Source: an uncultured Desulfobacter sp.
Lineage (GTDB): Bacteria > Desulfobacterota > Desulfobacteria > Desulfobacterales > Desulfobacteraceae
Direction of reading: 5' to 3'
DNA length: 64,000 nucleotides
Assembly: GCF_963677125.1 (NCBI RefSeq)
Contig: NZ_OY781882.1
Span: 3,604,501-3,668,500, forward strand
Shown here piece by piece: positions 57,901 through 59,610 of this stretch. Under the pieces are notes generated by a model. It was not told the DNA's origin. It made no database searches and saw only the letters and a program-made list of their open reading frames with translations. How positions within the stretch are numbered: position 1 is the stretch's first letter; each line of letters starts with the position of its first letter. Made by a program: the position numbers and the translations under genes.

Positions 57901-59599
57901 GACGGACAGTGGCGCGTTCGACGTCGTGGACGGAAGCTTGAGTGTGTCGGCGGAAAGCGTAGGCGGTGATGCCGTAAGCGTCTTTAATGTCAACGACATG
58001 CTGCCGACATATTTTGAAATCACGGCCACGGTAACCGCCGAGAAACCCACCGGCGGCTGGAAATCCAATGCCTATGTTATTTTTGACTACCAGAACGCGT
58101 ATGACTTTAAATTCGCCGGCATTAATGTTTCCACCAACAAGATCGAGATGGGGCACCGGACAGCGGATGGCTGGGTCGTGGATGAGCAAGCCAATGTCAA
58201 GGTCAAACCCGGCACGGACTATAATATGCTGGTGGCGGTAAACGGCACCACTGTAACGGTGGTGGTTGATGGAAAGGATTATTTTACCCATGTTTATGAT
58301 CCCCGGGTGGATGAGGACGGATATGTTTACGGCCTCAATGCCGGTATGGTGGGCATGGGCTCGAACAATTCACGGGGCACCTTTGACAATGTTTCGGTTC
58401 AGGTCCTGTCGCCGGAAAACACATTCGAGGGAATAGAAGAATTCCCGGATACCGATCCTACCATTGACCTGGATGTGGACATAGATGACATTTTGGACGG
58501 CGTGTATGTTTCATCTGTTACCGAGGATCACACGATAAGTCTGTTGGATCTGGGGATGGATGAGGGCATCAACACCAATGCGGTTCTTGACCTGGGGATT
58601 GCGCTGAATACATCGAATTCTGCCGGCATTGTTTTTGATTATTACAATGATGAAAATTTCAAATTCGCCGTTATTGACGCGGCTGATGATCAACTCGCCA
58701 TCGGACATTTTACCGAAAAGAGCGGTTGGGTTTACGATACGGTTGTCGGCACCGATATTGATGAGGGAAGAGACTATGAGCTGGATGTATATCTTAAAGG
58801 CTCAACGGTAAGCGTCAGCCTCAGTGAAGTCGGTGAAAAGCCTCAGGCCATGGCCGGTTATGCCTTTAATGCCGTTACCGTGGATGGAAATTTCGGATTA
58901 TTAAGCAAGGGCGGTTCAAGCGCTTTTGATGCGGTTTCGGTAGCCACCTCTGATCCGGCGCTGGCTGTTATTGAAGCTGATTTTCTTGTTGCCGCCGCAG
59001 CCCCCGAAGCGCTGCTGGGAGACGTCGCCTGTTTGACGGATGATGACCTTGAGCCCATCGTACAAGAAGCGATTGCAAGATGGACGGATACGATCGGGCT
59101 CGATGACCGGCTTGTGGCGAAGTTGCATGAGGTAACATTTGCAATCATGGATCTTGAAGATTTGACGTTAGGCCTGGCCACACCGGATACCATATACATT
59201 GACACCGATGCCGCAGGCTTTGGCTGGTTTGTGGATGACACGCCGGAAGATGACGTGGAGTTTACCGGAAACAGCGGCGATGCAGACGGACAGATGGATC
59301 TGCTGACCGCTGTCATGCATGAGATGGGACATATTCTGGGATACGATGATCTGGCAGATGAGGCAGACAGCCTGATGAGCGGGACTTTGGATACCGGGGA
59401 CCGATATGATCCCTTAGACACCGGCACCGGGCTGGTGGTGATGGATACCTCAGATCTCATCAAAGACCGGACTTCAGACCTTGATGAACCGGAAGATGAG
59501 TCTTGGCTGATAAATTTTCTGGTAAAAAAAGCCCGGAAAGACCATAATCCTTTTGATCCGGAAGAGAATATTAAGATTGTTATCCCAATTGAAGATTAA
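27926..59599 (+). CDS. Giant LEPR-XLL / DUF4347 / RTX exoprotein with C-terminal metzincin motif
   Basis: One uninterrupted frame of 10,557 codons. Residues 1-30 are Lys/Arg-rich, and LEPRLLLSAD (31-40) is the LEPR-XLL motif found at the N-terminus of other giant exoproteins. There is no classical signal peptide. DUF4347 follows (about 65-230, with 'HIISHGE' and 'LLYGCSVG'). Then come fourteen GSW-DDGF repeats (390-1620), a long Gly/Ala-rich beta-solenoid array (about 1680-5055), further beta-helical and filamentous-haemagglutinin-like sequence, Calx-beta-like domains (about 7960-8440), RTX repeats (about 8720-9880) and two concanavalin-like domains (about 9975-10340). Near the end is HEMGHILGYDD (His10465) with a downstream 'SLMSG' Met-turn, a metzincin zinc-protease signature. 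Cysteines are very rare (about eight by eye). It is likely secreted, Ca-binding and surface-bound, for adhesion or predation-type contact. A small DUF2299-like gene follows after 11 bases. Confidence 0.93.
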   Translation: MGIAKSFQRLLKKKEAKAARKKRRGVVMEPLEPRLLLSADMQFTMTGTADDLTSHLPDSTQESNEIVFVDASIAEYESLLESATTGAEVVLLDSADDGITRITETLENSRDVSAVHIISHGESGTLRIGDTALDSDNLAQYAENFDHWQSTLTEDADILLYGCSVGDGETGMEFVDQLAELTGADVAASIDMTGSADLGGDWILEYATGEVETTALFAEETLNYNYLLANLTVNDDIEESGDQEFGVITVDGTHTLTVDGNLTITGGIVGDDDVSQDNLNISATGTVTLNGVTGSNEELFNLTISAPTIVINEATVDVQGTFSLLALANNETTWEDLVPFYDNDTAATDIDIISSTITAGHDIIIKADSSNLRDSDLEVDFAALSSLTAMSTEFNPAITFVDNDGSADQIQRDVGSWIEDGFEAGQQISVSGPTANAGLYTVEAVTSTALTLSASDSLMDEADLYGLTIVERKAEFVEQATTELDFDASDSTITRSIGSWTDDGFVAGMTIYVSGTDTNNGSYTIDNINEAGDTITVVETSLTNEDDATGAAIEATTIFMDDGGGSVTIDFVYSETDPDTLTRSSGSWTADGFKSGQRILISGFTEDGSDIEATIDIITAGTLTLSSDDSVGRSREAVSGISVTGVTARFTEPATTEITLTHDDDVADTIARNVGSWVDDGFVAGMMVTVSGTPDDNDDGASDNDGVYEIAEVTAGTLTLIGDEQLTDQTTTGITLIQSYKLTDAELSQWSTLTLSGNTITRDTGSWLEDGFFTGQTVAVSGSAEGNDGEYSVSSVNEKELTLNTTFTTEEGTTAVDVQETDDGVDAMTAYYPVLTISAAAKTLTRDAGTWTDDGFVVGMTILLGGSTAGNDGKYVVESISGNQMTLSGGPDTLTDETSTGFTVAEDNQDGQAVLTASTPRLTFADSGTADTITREAGSWNDDGFAVGQTIKVTGSENNDGDYTIESISADGKTLTLSADDSLTAETDASDITVTSAEGGALANAMPLISFADAGSADTISRTYSSWGDDGFLPGQTIIVSGTEANDGTYVIDAVSADGLTLTLTDDAELTGETTTDVSIARDPQDKAELQAVTPTINFVNNGGTDQIVRSVGSWIDNGFEIGRTILVENSTDNDGYYTISAVSATTLTLSANDLLTGETGAEEVEVSEIQAYLQHTGPGLTFTNGPGADTITREVGSWINEGFEVGMTIDVSGTEANDNFYTITGITDTVLTLSNDDTLVNESRAVLSEAPPDLTFADNGEDPDTITRSDGDWYEDGFREGDWILVSGTDTNDNNNDDPDDYYTIAAISGDGLTLTLSAGDELKAETGVEYAEVVGAYGIEMSGVLPELTFTHSDTEADTIERAKGNWWEDGFQAGDQIRVAGAENIGNNGTFTIDFISDDGLTLTLTAAAVLTAETGNGVEVLSTGGIRGVQVVESTSYGELQAANETLTFDAAARTITRTIGNWTNTGDGDGFAADDRITVSGTVNNNGTYVITSVTEKTLTLIDETALTDETVSEDMTVVTALASLSGSPDITFNYSETTRDYISRSDAGSGGSWVDDGFQAGMTITVTGAGSNNGSYLVDEVLYDRIYLTSGDERLTTAGDVSGVSVYAELTAENVPLVARDSDGNVKGNFFAGFAETMMEVGDFAVDSLESLAGFLGVMPADVVRGSAVSSIDIHGTDTAETTLTATTGKIDIAADSESEVNANATSIILGVAVGISNAEATAEIGGYTTITAGTTFDLAADVTNTLNVSASSNSGLNAFGQWYAKITTVTIPGPSISVGVGIAESTTTATIADGASVTAGSVSLSADNTNTFSTATLADTLRPASNLGMAVAFTFSEYDSTATATLGGTITTNSGDVDVSATTLFNNNMAKTLSKVREDLYIGEKIKGALGDKFGIQLKKSTAAEAGDKGYGAFSLSGAVTVAFSDSTTQANIAPDAIITSAGGVSVDADSEDNARLQAVSIAEIQTKTSFSGAVLYADYVSDATAFVGEGTSITLSGNLDVTATSINPDPFRYWNYLQDVLNGIQNFTFPDFPEIDGFVDFFEDTYDWCSSTLANDLFDTGMAIITPLISAGDLFNPDYMATTNVAAIARARSGKTGSGSKLAISGSATIFNYDNEAEAYLAEGVQVKFTESEDEHNVTVEADAELETINVGGIWQVIDFTKNLFTGGTNAESAGGSAGGTFNGIWQTNTSNAYIADGVVITLTDNISVDNVYVSSMADNFVINITQSGSKGKVGLNGTISVSDVDNISNAWIEDKAKIDAAGDVSVNATSDYFGVNIAGAISKGDKFAFGVAVAYNDVDNTTHAFIGDQTTSQTYTADGWVTSGRDISVSADSYESLWNFTVAGSSAGGEQKTTPGWQPPVGGIPLPELAREPEDPQTKTSAGVGISGAVAINLVSDETWAYISDIALIDATGDVLVSAENGALAVVGTGAVTISTAPKGGGLAGAFSWNDLTRDTQAYTQDVTINAGNDLDVSALSEDLLISVSAGGSGAKPSSKNINIAGSANVNLVDNNTVAKISDSTVVTAMGDVIVDAITDTMIISVAGGISISGKGGVGAAVDVAVIDNDTEAAITSTSTIDAGGNVLVTADSTEWMASVAVSAGIGGQGLGLSGAVPVQVVTTDVNAYIIGGATIIADGSVLVDADDTNFFAVVAGQAAGGKTAGVGASVLVNLITRNINAYIGSGATITADGNGTAVNDPDNEWTACRGVIVEATAEDDLYLIAAGGAGGGKFALAASSVTSVVETDLKAYIGSNAVITADDSDDVNPASVYVTANQDSNFVMVGGSAAGSGKVGIGAAAVMLVYDRTVDAYIGSGTVVTADGDVTVDADLNETVWAVAAGVGGSGKVQVNGSATVLTLTGSTLAAIESDAQVTADGNVYVTADSHADLNTIAGTAGFGGTAGFGISASVIVHNDTVTARIGDNANITALGADGLLVAADSSEELLTIAAGASGGGKVGATGSAVVNVLLEKTTAYIGSSAEINENNTGADTDQDVAVSADDTTSIIAVAGSAGFGGTAGIGAGADVGVIVKDTRASIDNSTLVNAADDMMVSADSSEDIISVAGNAGAGGKAGIAGSAGVYVDVTKTRAYIGENATVAANGNVVVSADGNLDIIGIAGQFSGGGTAGVGASAVVIVHTDTVDAHIGTETDVTSLGLGDAAEIRTDGQSGSASTQLSTQIPELTFSDNNTITRSGGSWADEGFVAGQTIEVTGTSDNNGTYTISEISEDGLTLTLGGSLTSETATDAQVESTSGEDAAMAESVPALTFADNGDADTITRSTGSWVDDGFVAGQTIVITNAGDNSGRYVIEEVTADILTLTSDDSLTTGVAANAGVIGKATETWTTEEAHGLTVSATSSEDLILVAAGLSAGGSAGVAGSAVVDILVENTRAYMGENVTVNEGDNTSASTAQGVHVLATDDTSVVSIAGSAGIGGSAGIGAGADVEVIIKNTTAWIDGSVTVEDDVVVQAASSEDMVSVAANIGIGGSAGIAGAAGVYVITTDTEAAVTGTSTIDAGGDVMVTARGDFDLVDVAGQISAGGSAGIGASTLVLVHTDTVTASIGSGAAITSLGAGTGVQAVTGERDDDGNWIKEATNGVVVTAVSYEEITGVAAGGSGAGSAGVAGSAVVNVLNETTRAEIGDSTGINNGAEGVDPDQRVAVIATDETEIFSLAGALAGGGAVGIGAGADVCVLIKDTQAYIGNSTNVSAGQDVIVKALSSEDILSISASAGVGGTTGIAGSAGVYVINLTTKAYIGTSATVDAEGSVLVSAVDETDLDLIAGNIAGGGTVGVGVGAAVTVMSKTTEAYIGDNAVIDAHANKAGLTVQTGQFDISTEPVPTMTGTLTFADNDGNADTITRSQGNWSSDGFEAGQTISISGSGSNDGNYLIESISDDGTELTLNEEDELTDENSAADVDVTMLIGADGSIGAAGGSSSDLDGDGNDDLLGSDMSMERTSDAETMADFKGVAVTAVNQDDIKTIAASAGGAGTVAVNVTGSVNVITTTTLAHIEDGATVNVDDDNEGSAQSVLVAAGNDFHHLGIAAGVSIAGAVAVTPGADVTVLSGTTKAFVDDGAEIEAKQDIWVVAQASEDILSVAAGVAASGTVAVGGAVGVVTIDNTTEAYIGDSDGTDSEGATALAGGNILISAGDDTKVMMVAGSLGVGIGAAGLGAAVDVINIDKDTRAFVGDYSEIDAKANSVALAESIYDGGISNHDNFTTEDSFRGLAVQAASSEDVFVIAATAAGGTYAGLAGGVTVEVIDSDTLAYIGAYSDVNKDSSSVNTAQSVNVSAVNKTDLFAFAGGIAGGIAGFAGGVDVGTIRNDTTAYIGDYAEACAAGDVDVNALSIKAVESYAVSGAGGAVALAGSVSVWSIGEAIDSTYSFTETDADGDSAGDQSDDSLDDGGFNNTTDGVDDLTGEFSNVSGGLDITAGSDAATGVDDASESGTIAYIGIGATVTAGDDINIRAKEDIDFYALTGSASAGSVGIGGSVVVAGIRSNTQAYIDNYAVISAGPDSDDNIFVYAGLFDNISADAYAGQAGLAALGAQVVVINDDSVQDAFVDNGAQILQAGGTVTVKAEADRTADANAMGGNIGGVAAGAAVAIVNQHGETVAYMGDVNVGQASGTVGNVSITADADNYATAETIAVSAGLYAGISGSVALTTINPTIQASIGNYSNILVSGDILLETLSAGDGEAEALGVNASAGAALGASVAISEVTPTLLTFVGAATLTTLNGNVVLTASHNQNDKRAYAKAVNGSGGLVVGAAGAYAKAEDSADVDTYIMDSADITAGADVRLTSMVSENAEAETTGVGGGTVGIGVSLAYADTKGSVWTYIGDADIQAGQNVEVISDTEHMAETDTLAVAGGLVSGSGNVSKSTIDPTVRAQIRAGAVVSAGDEVIVTAASEVAADADTTGVSAGAAAVGVSQAEAVVETDVRAYAGGVGTTITAAGLTVTAAQTVPSGDYAADANATGSSGGLIGINATEATAKTTGTVESYIGAQSTLVIADTITVQATGDSKQTAEGNSNTYGLVAAGGNVAEAVSNVNTYAYLANGVTITAGDVIGGLADGELYYVVVDDTRDFAPAEIADNQWITVGANHGLQDGDLVVYRTGNDPVGGLENLETYRVEVNPEDSSQIRLTYASSLGFIAVTSDDGETWTTADNDIDGNWINLDANHGLQTGDQVVYHNGSDPSNDISNESVGGLTDGETYTVAEVRESVNGEETLYQVRLELQEGVTLDASTASGYGHSFEVLDPNTIALDGTAATGDDHYFQILDPRQLKLADSFEHATEDTPVTIDLSDPAIFGFDHTLTPYLSDEGTVFNPTAVDADTDRINLGTDNGFYTGQAVVYTKGTGPDLTISATGTDYNFARAEAGSGGLVAGAAAESNVDADSETMAYIASDTDTSDTIQTHLEVNSLHIDADHTAKFDSQTDTFQASAVGFSGSWATNDVDATVKARIGDNATITTYDLVVESTNTTRKNIVDLGLEGEGDYNIKAGSGGVLQGNAAESETDIANNTYATIGDYATIDVIGSLYNPGDFTLRAYNDIEGYDDVKLDSGGVIVGSGATSAIRADDVDGFVSIGDNANITSVGDINLETLADVILRVEPQVHTYGLASVAVVDGMARVHNDSDVSVGENTFIESYGELNLLAGRDHNGVMGYFHVTSHGDELNASAIPIDDLNSHGEIKQNHIITVGSGSTLRAAQDANFLTEREGNAEIWAYGSGKNWLSAVADGIDSMLGSDGISEEMKGGTSTLELYGQVTIDGSVEVGILKNQELAIDIDGNVVTQTDGITFTASEESLAANLIAEREHWYQLKAAYAGNSTLVAAYQAEIDRVEAKMAELGLYDAEHDVYADSYIVPYITVDDIWAQAGTINVWAENLYGTGDLISPGDVSITITNNSPSYLRINNITIPDGQGGDVQFNSQAVTSNADIQNINNDDSAPGFGTFTTAGTGAAPTIDITNTFDANDPHENYEDIERSPDIEMVGDINAILATLTVTGEGSVISTGNINVGTLIINAGSDFVQTYTDCLFNVGGNPGTNWSNVTDITQSGKVDKNVTAHDYSDEREYYPGTTTLIPLTAQQELEQAVWDALYGERESNIIAANNVYISAQYLNINGTLQSGISDREVTITATGISAAETAYSQYHAGNVSAARATLTANDLETTDWTYFMLPTDGNIDVFWNAEDDNLELESVKIEGGFMQLFGQIVSTGGGQINVMDGYGRIDIDNQTDYDLVTNMLDTGHGVEGLLKITDTLFVDGDGDPLVSEYRYIDGQTYKKEYYIGDSEDVGVQVGEVYVGSSVSTTRETSYDPKDGMRYYWANGQEYSEKVVTTYGSSAWLGIDALAADPDNIVDGPKRTKVGDITRLEDAEYVGDSSNNYDYTYDYSKITTGDTTLQRKTWTKSTWYGKKTYYVRETEITPYKDIHYSSIQADRQININFIGYEEGDPNIGVYVESDGDILINKSMQNEAGTTSLDSEGEIRLLNDSASISGESIDLSAGTGIGADKTLRINLNDNDGGNLNVTTTSGDIKIAELSGDLTVDQITTGNGDVTLTTPQNILAVDDSSLVQGNKITLTAEYGSIGSLGTGGTASIPGADAQQIFIDTGGELRSSLTVEASGDVYLTETSGDLYVDSVVTTGDIRIEVASGNLVDGNTNEVIDPRTEAQLLTLWDRMLATESTAQISIDATISAYESGKTNEYHTYWRYRNQQDNPGVYDPEFEVTLSDAERDWYTDYYTSQGEDPETAIETLENKRTAEYHTLHETYGVLGDTYDTDWAYDVEDATLHQTFGNDDISDNAIDVGTHVFTTGTGVVYHSDGGSVDGLIDGETYYVIVCDDDTIQLALTQEDANAGEAIDINWESGNDHYLSDGDALSQRAAWSEEQLKNSISASILRPKTVSGTTVTTEQANIEGHNITLVVSGQIGISTGQMDIELPLSDGLSDAEKLALAAAENDDVTFYAYNAQDELVEIEADDEAQTAVLVSVNNLEDFDLNASGVINVQAGTTINLGSEGSLQIDQVVSQTNGEVRIKVQEGILADHTDAWGTDNVISGDLILEGEENSIGAESNPLLIDIGATSTLTARANYDVYIVETSGDLHVDSVFAGEFIDLQTNAGSILDASDLDESGDDGTAEGNSFWNLYAPSLYLEANGGSIGTSDNYLEMDLQNQDAGGAHIAGTTFNALASGDIYLHEIVGNMFVDEVKSTGGDVGLKAAVSILDTDEGQGVASNPIVDIYGNDIILTALLGYIGTSGDDIDIDSAYSAPGTLTSFSDLNTYIIEPVGNLSLYTVATDAGTAFIAANAGSILNGNEDDPGYNVISGKTYLFASQNIGAQDNPITTEVGNIEGQSTIGSTWIVNDGNLTEGGVTGGDETGMESGSDVEVTAMSPITVSENIIAQGNITLTATEKAEPGDDITIIADRRIESEDGGDIVFYVGDDFILEAGAEIITTGDVLIYLDYGDLDANGSTITIDGTITADNLFIYGADDNDMLTVTETGGITAETVTVRTLGGDDTIQVDGEITATGNINFTTGAGEDVVTVTGSVGAENFIISTEDDHDEVTFDVEYDAGRELTGYVHVLGGAGTDWITVNKLHTRTDIMDLDGQEDRDLYVIDTRGDTTDQLTRIYDTGTTGVDEITINGTSEGDVFLLRAMALPDQDTPDTGFVAKLNQDGADVERFNYRGIEGITLNTLFGDDYVASDDALTVFTINGGVGNDRFQIGQVFKSQRTTDDDSANIAEDDVFATIEITRGWLSNGITTPMTINGGEGNDEFTVFHNKAVLSLAGGDGDDTFTVRSFALAGSQDSERARTDMKGDAGADTILYAVNAPVGIDGGDGFDTVRVIGTEFSDDYVITDDGVYGAGLNTTYVNIEKLIVDGAEGDDRYFVLSTNENVVTEIDGGLGSDTFYVGGSPSDAPISVVSDDLKGHSGVILNNVESEDILYEGITVDGISANVADNDEAFIVVTESGGYSAVTEDIAASIVGLDEEGWDYDTYTVTLTQAPKEDEEVTISVLAQQPAPEDDAKGYQTIEFWVPDAENPDGGSWETTLQLSFNQDNWTTSQTVKFRAISDEASEGKQFAMINHNVESSDTDSQYHQLAMRSVKVQINDDDQAGAIITPTGNSTLVIEGGMTDEYAVVLTREPTADVTVALDAYYDQLTLSATTLTFDASNYNVAQTVTLTALDDDWTEGFHTDYISHTLTSDDIALNRDATYENDIPSTNPIDTILLEHEPVSGTLSVTIDGEERPEYVTVGEESLATFAVFGNTLVFFGPDGETPEAISGVLEVSYQYEVLGYDGVTGDRLVVDVADNEVASVVVIESDGSTDVIEGGATDTYQVVLTKAPTADVTINIDAIQTRTTGSDADGNFAYFEEQVRVNDEYSTTITFTTENWSTPQTVTVSAIDDTRVDGSDTQVFVPGLASVNEIRGPLVIEGASGGGSLSLPEPLMLADELNVRSTDGNVVSFMPGSGNGATESMTVETADLQAVVEEDDDINAISDLIGRTLEITKGSGTGVVLDADNPNQKFDRFWMITAVEELGDNTILTLQNPSQVDPGDEGVTAPDATSEYAITSLSANFFANESEQVDYLFVYDQDSVADDTGELTSEEVDGVTKGRITGLGMGPDAYIGGTTQPGGITYGDLEMVQVNLGSGDDDLTVNYTTYWEDHTTERDSEFYTLTMVNTGEGDDKVTVNLTDGDAGAFSLNLQSGNDTVYGNASTAPLIVFGEEGNDEIHGGDGADIIFGDYGRVDYTDANGYIVTRLGHTWEQNSVNPEVTEFSSDSLTITDENIETSFKPFPTTYGGLIGLSVQLISEDGTVQYRTITGNTADTITVDTAWDVEAGKSYFYRISMLPEDQTDGTVRGPSIVWSIDEETGGTDIINGNGGDDMIIGGAAADVISGGDENDLIAGDNARFDFVPVSGNDGATALSLAQTTSPAIGGIDLISGNAGNDTIFGGQAGDEISAGEGNNIVIGDEGQIAYNLDGNPDDIDLIKSLSTTAEGGADTITTGTGNDIIIGGRYADGITAGAGDNLVIGDSGRITAASVDGPQFGVAMTYGLIETIEFGDGGVDNITTLDGNDIVLGGHEGDGIDAGDGNNIVIGDEGQIAYNLDGNPDDIDLIESLSTTAEGGADTITAGTGNDIIIGGRFGDTINAGHGDNLVIGDSGKIVAGTDVAGLSGHPMEIDRIETTEPDDGGSDTITALGGDDIILGGTGQDTISAGDGVDLIFGDQGNVTTSGGNNRVVTYHDENEPWYEGYTYTATYTRDASAGDNDLIYGGGGGDYILGQQGDDVIFGGGGDDDIYGGHNVAEGFDGSDIIDSGTGNDVVVGDNASIQRTDAAEGERFRTLVGTSIYGEDADNDGLALVTEASHNDPNGVHVREVELFDSSHDPDAATYGDDTIAGGADNDVIFGQIGNDVLHGDGRIADDGVYALSALSEEIEGSDIGGDDYIEGNGGEDTIYGGLGQDDLIGGSSTFFGLDLYDERPDGTDTIYGGNGDMLVRNNLGDQTADGHALDSDMILGDNGNIYRLVGTNGIDSGGFLTFGYDTYGDMKIIPRAAELIDYTPGGLDYEPTADIAATDIGAYDIIHGESGDDFIYGMTGDDILYGEGQDDDIIGGYGNDWISGGTGQDGVLGDDGRIYTSRNGIDEPLYSITALSSKELDEFIYTPGKIQQTTINVTGELKKSVNLTPFKLGDPDAIDYADQDPQFADDIIYGGWGDDFLHGGAGDDAISGAEALDNFYDNPTNPGDVLGYDSGTGEFAAYDEYDPWSRIDGFLLNFDQTEGLPDPYGADYGYVTVATDGDDVIFGDLGNDWLVGGTGKDHIYGGYGNDLLNADDDLSTNDGANDAPDTHPSYEDTAYGGAGRDVLIANTGGDRLIDWAGEFNSYIVPFAPFGMGTVSRTLQPQLAEYLYALSASDGADQTRAADTGAAPERNGEPEGELGLVKQKDFDWHDQTGAPDDPQPGNIAGGSRDVLRSATFNTGTLEDFWTDSGAFDVVDGSLSVSAESVGGDAVSVFNVNDMLPTYFEITATVTAEKPTGGWKSNAYVIFDYQNAYDFKFAGINVSTNKIEMGHRTADGWVVDEQANVKVKPGTDYNMLVAVNGTTVTVVVDGKDYFTHVYDPRVDEDGYVYGLNAGMVGMGSNNSRGTFDNVSVQVLSPENTFEGIEEFPDTDPTIDLDVDIDDILDGVYVSSVTEDHTISLLDLGMDEGINTNAVLDLGIALNTSNSAGIVFDYYNDENFKFAVIDAADDQLAIGHFTEKSGWVYDTVVGTDIDEGRDYELDVYLKGSTVSVSLSEVGEKPQAMAGYAFNAVTVDGNFGLLSKGGSSAFDAVSVATSDPALAVIEADFLVAAAAPEALLGDVACLTDDDLEPIVQEAIARWTDTIGLDDRLVAKLHEVTFAIMDLEDLTLGLATPDTIYIDTDAAGFGWFVDDTPEDDVEFTGNSGDADGQMDLLTAVMHEMGHILGYDDLADEADSLMSGTLDTGDRYDPLDTGTGLVVMDTSDLIKDRTSDLDEPEDESWLINFLVKKARKDHNPFDPEENIKIVIPIED
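28118..28615 (+). other. DUF4347 domain of the giant protein
   Basis: Residues of about 65-230. It starts 'EIVFVDASIAEYESLL' and contains 'VHIISHGESGTLRIG', 'ILLYGCSVGDG' and 'VAASIDMTGSADLGGDW'. The His in 'SHGE' and the Cys in 'YGCSVG' have the spacing of a caspase/C25-like dyad, the feature that makes DUF4347 look like a degenerate or active cysteine-protease fold. It is characteristic of the N-termini of giant surface proteins. Confidence 0.8.
29100..32790 (+). repeat. Fourteen GSW-DDGF repeats in the giant protein
   Basis: A tandem block of about 85-90 residues per unit (about 260 bases). Each unit starts 'LTF-D-x-A/G-x-DTI-x-R', then G-S-W-x-x-D-G-F, then 'V/A-G-x-T-I-x-V-S-G', 'N-D/N-G-x-Y-x-I-x-x-I/V', 'LTLS-x-D-D-x-L-T-x-E'. 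The nucleotide motif GGAAGCTGG recurs at about 29166, 29415, 29680, 29948, 30219, 30739 and 31261. Three further copies of the unit lie inside the solenoid array at about 37500, 37760 and 39480, giving seventeen in all. I do not recognise a named domain. Confidence 0.85.
32970..43090 (+). repeat. Long beta-solenoid repeat array in the giant protein
   Basis: About 3,400 residues built from a recurring unit 'A-Y/F-I-G-x-x-A-x-I/V-T/D-A-x-G-D/N-V-x-V-x-A' followed by 'S-x-E-D/E-I-x-S/A-V/I-A-G/A-x-x-G-G-x-A/V-G-V/I-G/A-A-x-V-x-V'. The Gly/Ala-rich halves alternate with strand halves. This is the sequence signature of a right-handed beta-helix or a haemagglutinin-like stack, giving a rod. Many units are closely similar at DNA level, so recombination-driven length change is likely. 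Three GSW units interrupt the array. Confidence 0.75.
43190..44030 (+). repeat. HGL-GVVY repeat units in the giant protein
   Basis: Three units of the form 'x-x-H/N-G-L/F-x-T/D-G-x-x-V-V-Y-x-x-G' followed in the better copies by 'G-L-x-D/N-x-E-T-Y-x-V', at about 43220, 43450 and 43950. A fourth unit lies at about 48350-48540. Similar units occur in other very large bacterial adhesins. They break the solenoid array and may act as branching or binding domains. Confidence 0.65.
51800..53240 (+). other. Calx-beta-like domains of the giant protein
   Basis: Three segments with 'V-T-E-S-G-G' or 'V-I-E-G-G-x-T-D-x-Y-x-V-V-L-T-x-x-P-T-A-D-V-T-V/I' followed by 'L-T/S-F-x-x-x-N-W/Y-x-x-x-Q-T-V-T-V/L-x-A-x-D-D' (about 51830, 52290 and 52890). 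This is the Calx-beta/DUF11-type extracellular Ig-like pattern common in Ca-binding adhesins. Confidence 0.6.
54089..57560 (+). repeat. RTX calcium-binding repeats of the giant protein
   Basis: Many nonapeptides of the type G-G-x-G-x-D-x-I/L-x in groups of two to six, for example 'GEEGNDEIHGGDGADIIFGD', 'GGGGGDYILGQQGDDVIFGG' and 'GGYGNDWISGGTGQ'. The groups are separated by spacer segments of about 60-120 residues that contain 'GDNA/G-x-I' turns. RTX repeats fold on calcium outside the cell and usually mark type I secreted proteins. Confidence 0.88.
54851..55460 (+). repeat. 384-base tandem duplication within the RTX region
   Basis: The stretch starting GATGAGGGACAGATTGCC (54851) recurs at 55235 with near-identity for about 200 bases, including 'YNLDGNPDDIDLI' and 'SLSTTAEGGADTIT'. 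The offset is 384 bases (128 codons), in frame. Similarity drops outside the block, so it looks like a recent unequal exchange. Confidence 0.8.
57850..58950 (+). other. Two concanavalin-like (LamG-type) domains of the giant protein
   Basis: The first is about 57850-58420 and the second about 58490-58950. Each has a 'V/I-F-D-Y-Y/Q-N-x-x-N/A-F/Y-x-F-K-F-A' strand, then 'I-E/A-M/I-G-H-x-T/R', 'W-V-x-D', a 'G-x-D/R-Y-x-L/M-x-V' strand and a closing 'G-x-x-x-F-D-A/N-V-S-V'. These beta-sandwich domains often bind sugars. Confidence 0.6.
59020..59420 (+). other. Metzincin-type zinc protease motif at the C-terminus of the giant protein
   Basis: About residues 10365-10498. A helix ('LEPIVQEAIARWTDTIG') and a strand ('FAIMDLEDLTLG') are followed by HEMGHILGYDD, fitting HEXXHXXGXXD with three zinc ligands (His10465, His10469 and Asp10475) and the catalytic Glu10466. 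'SLMSGTL' could be the Met-turn. Relatives in serralysins and other M10 proteases use HEXXHXXGXXH, so Asp as third ligand is the atypical point. Being at the end of the protein, it may act after secretion. Confidence 0.65.
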
Positions 59600-59610
59600 A
59601 GGAGCTGACT

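Noticed and set aside
27926..59599. Repeat spacing in the giant gene as a CRISPR array
   Set aside because: The repeats are in-frame protein repeats of variable sequence, without uniform direct repeats and unique spacers, and no cas genes are seen.
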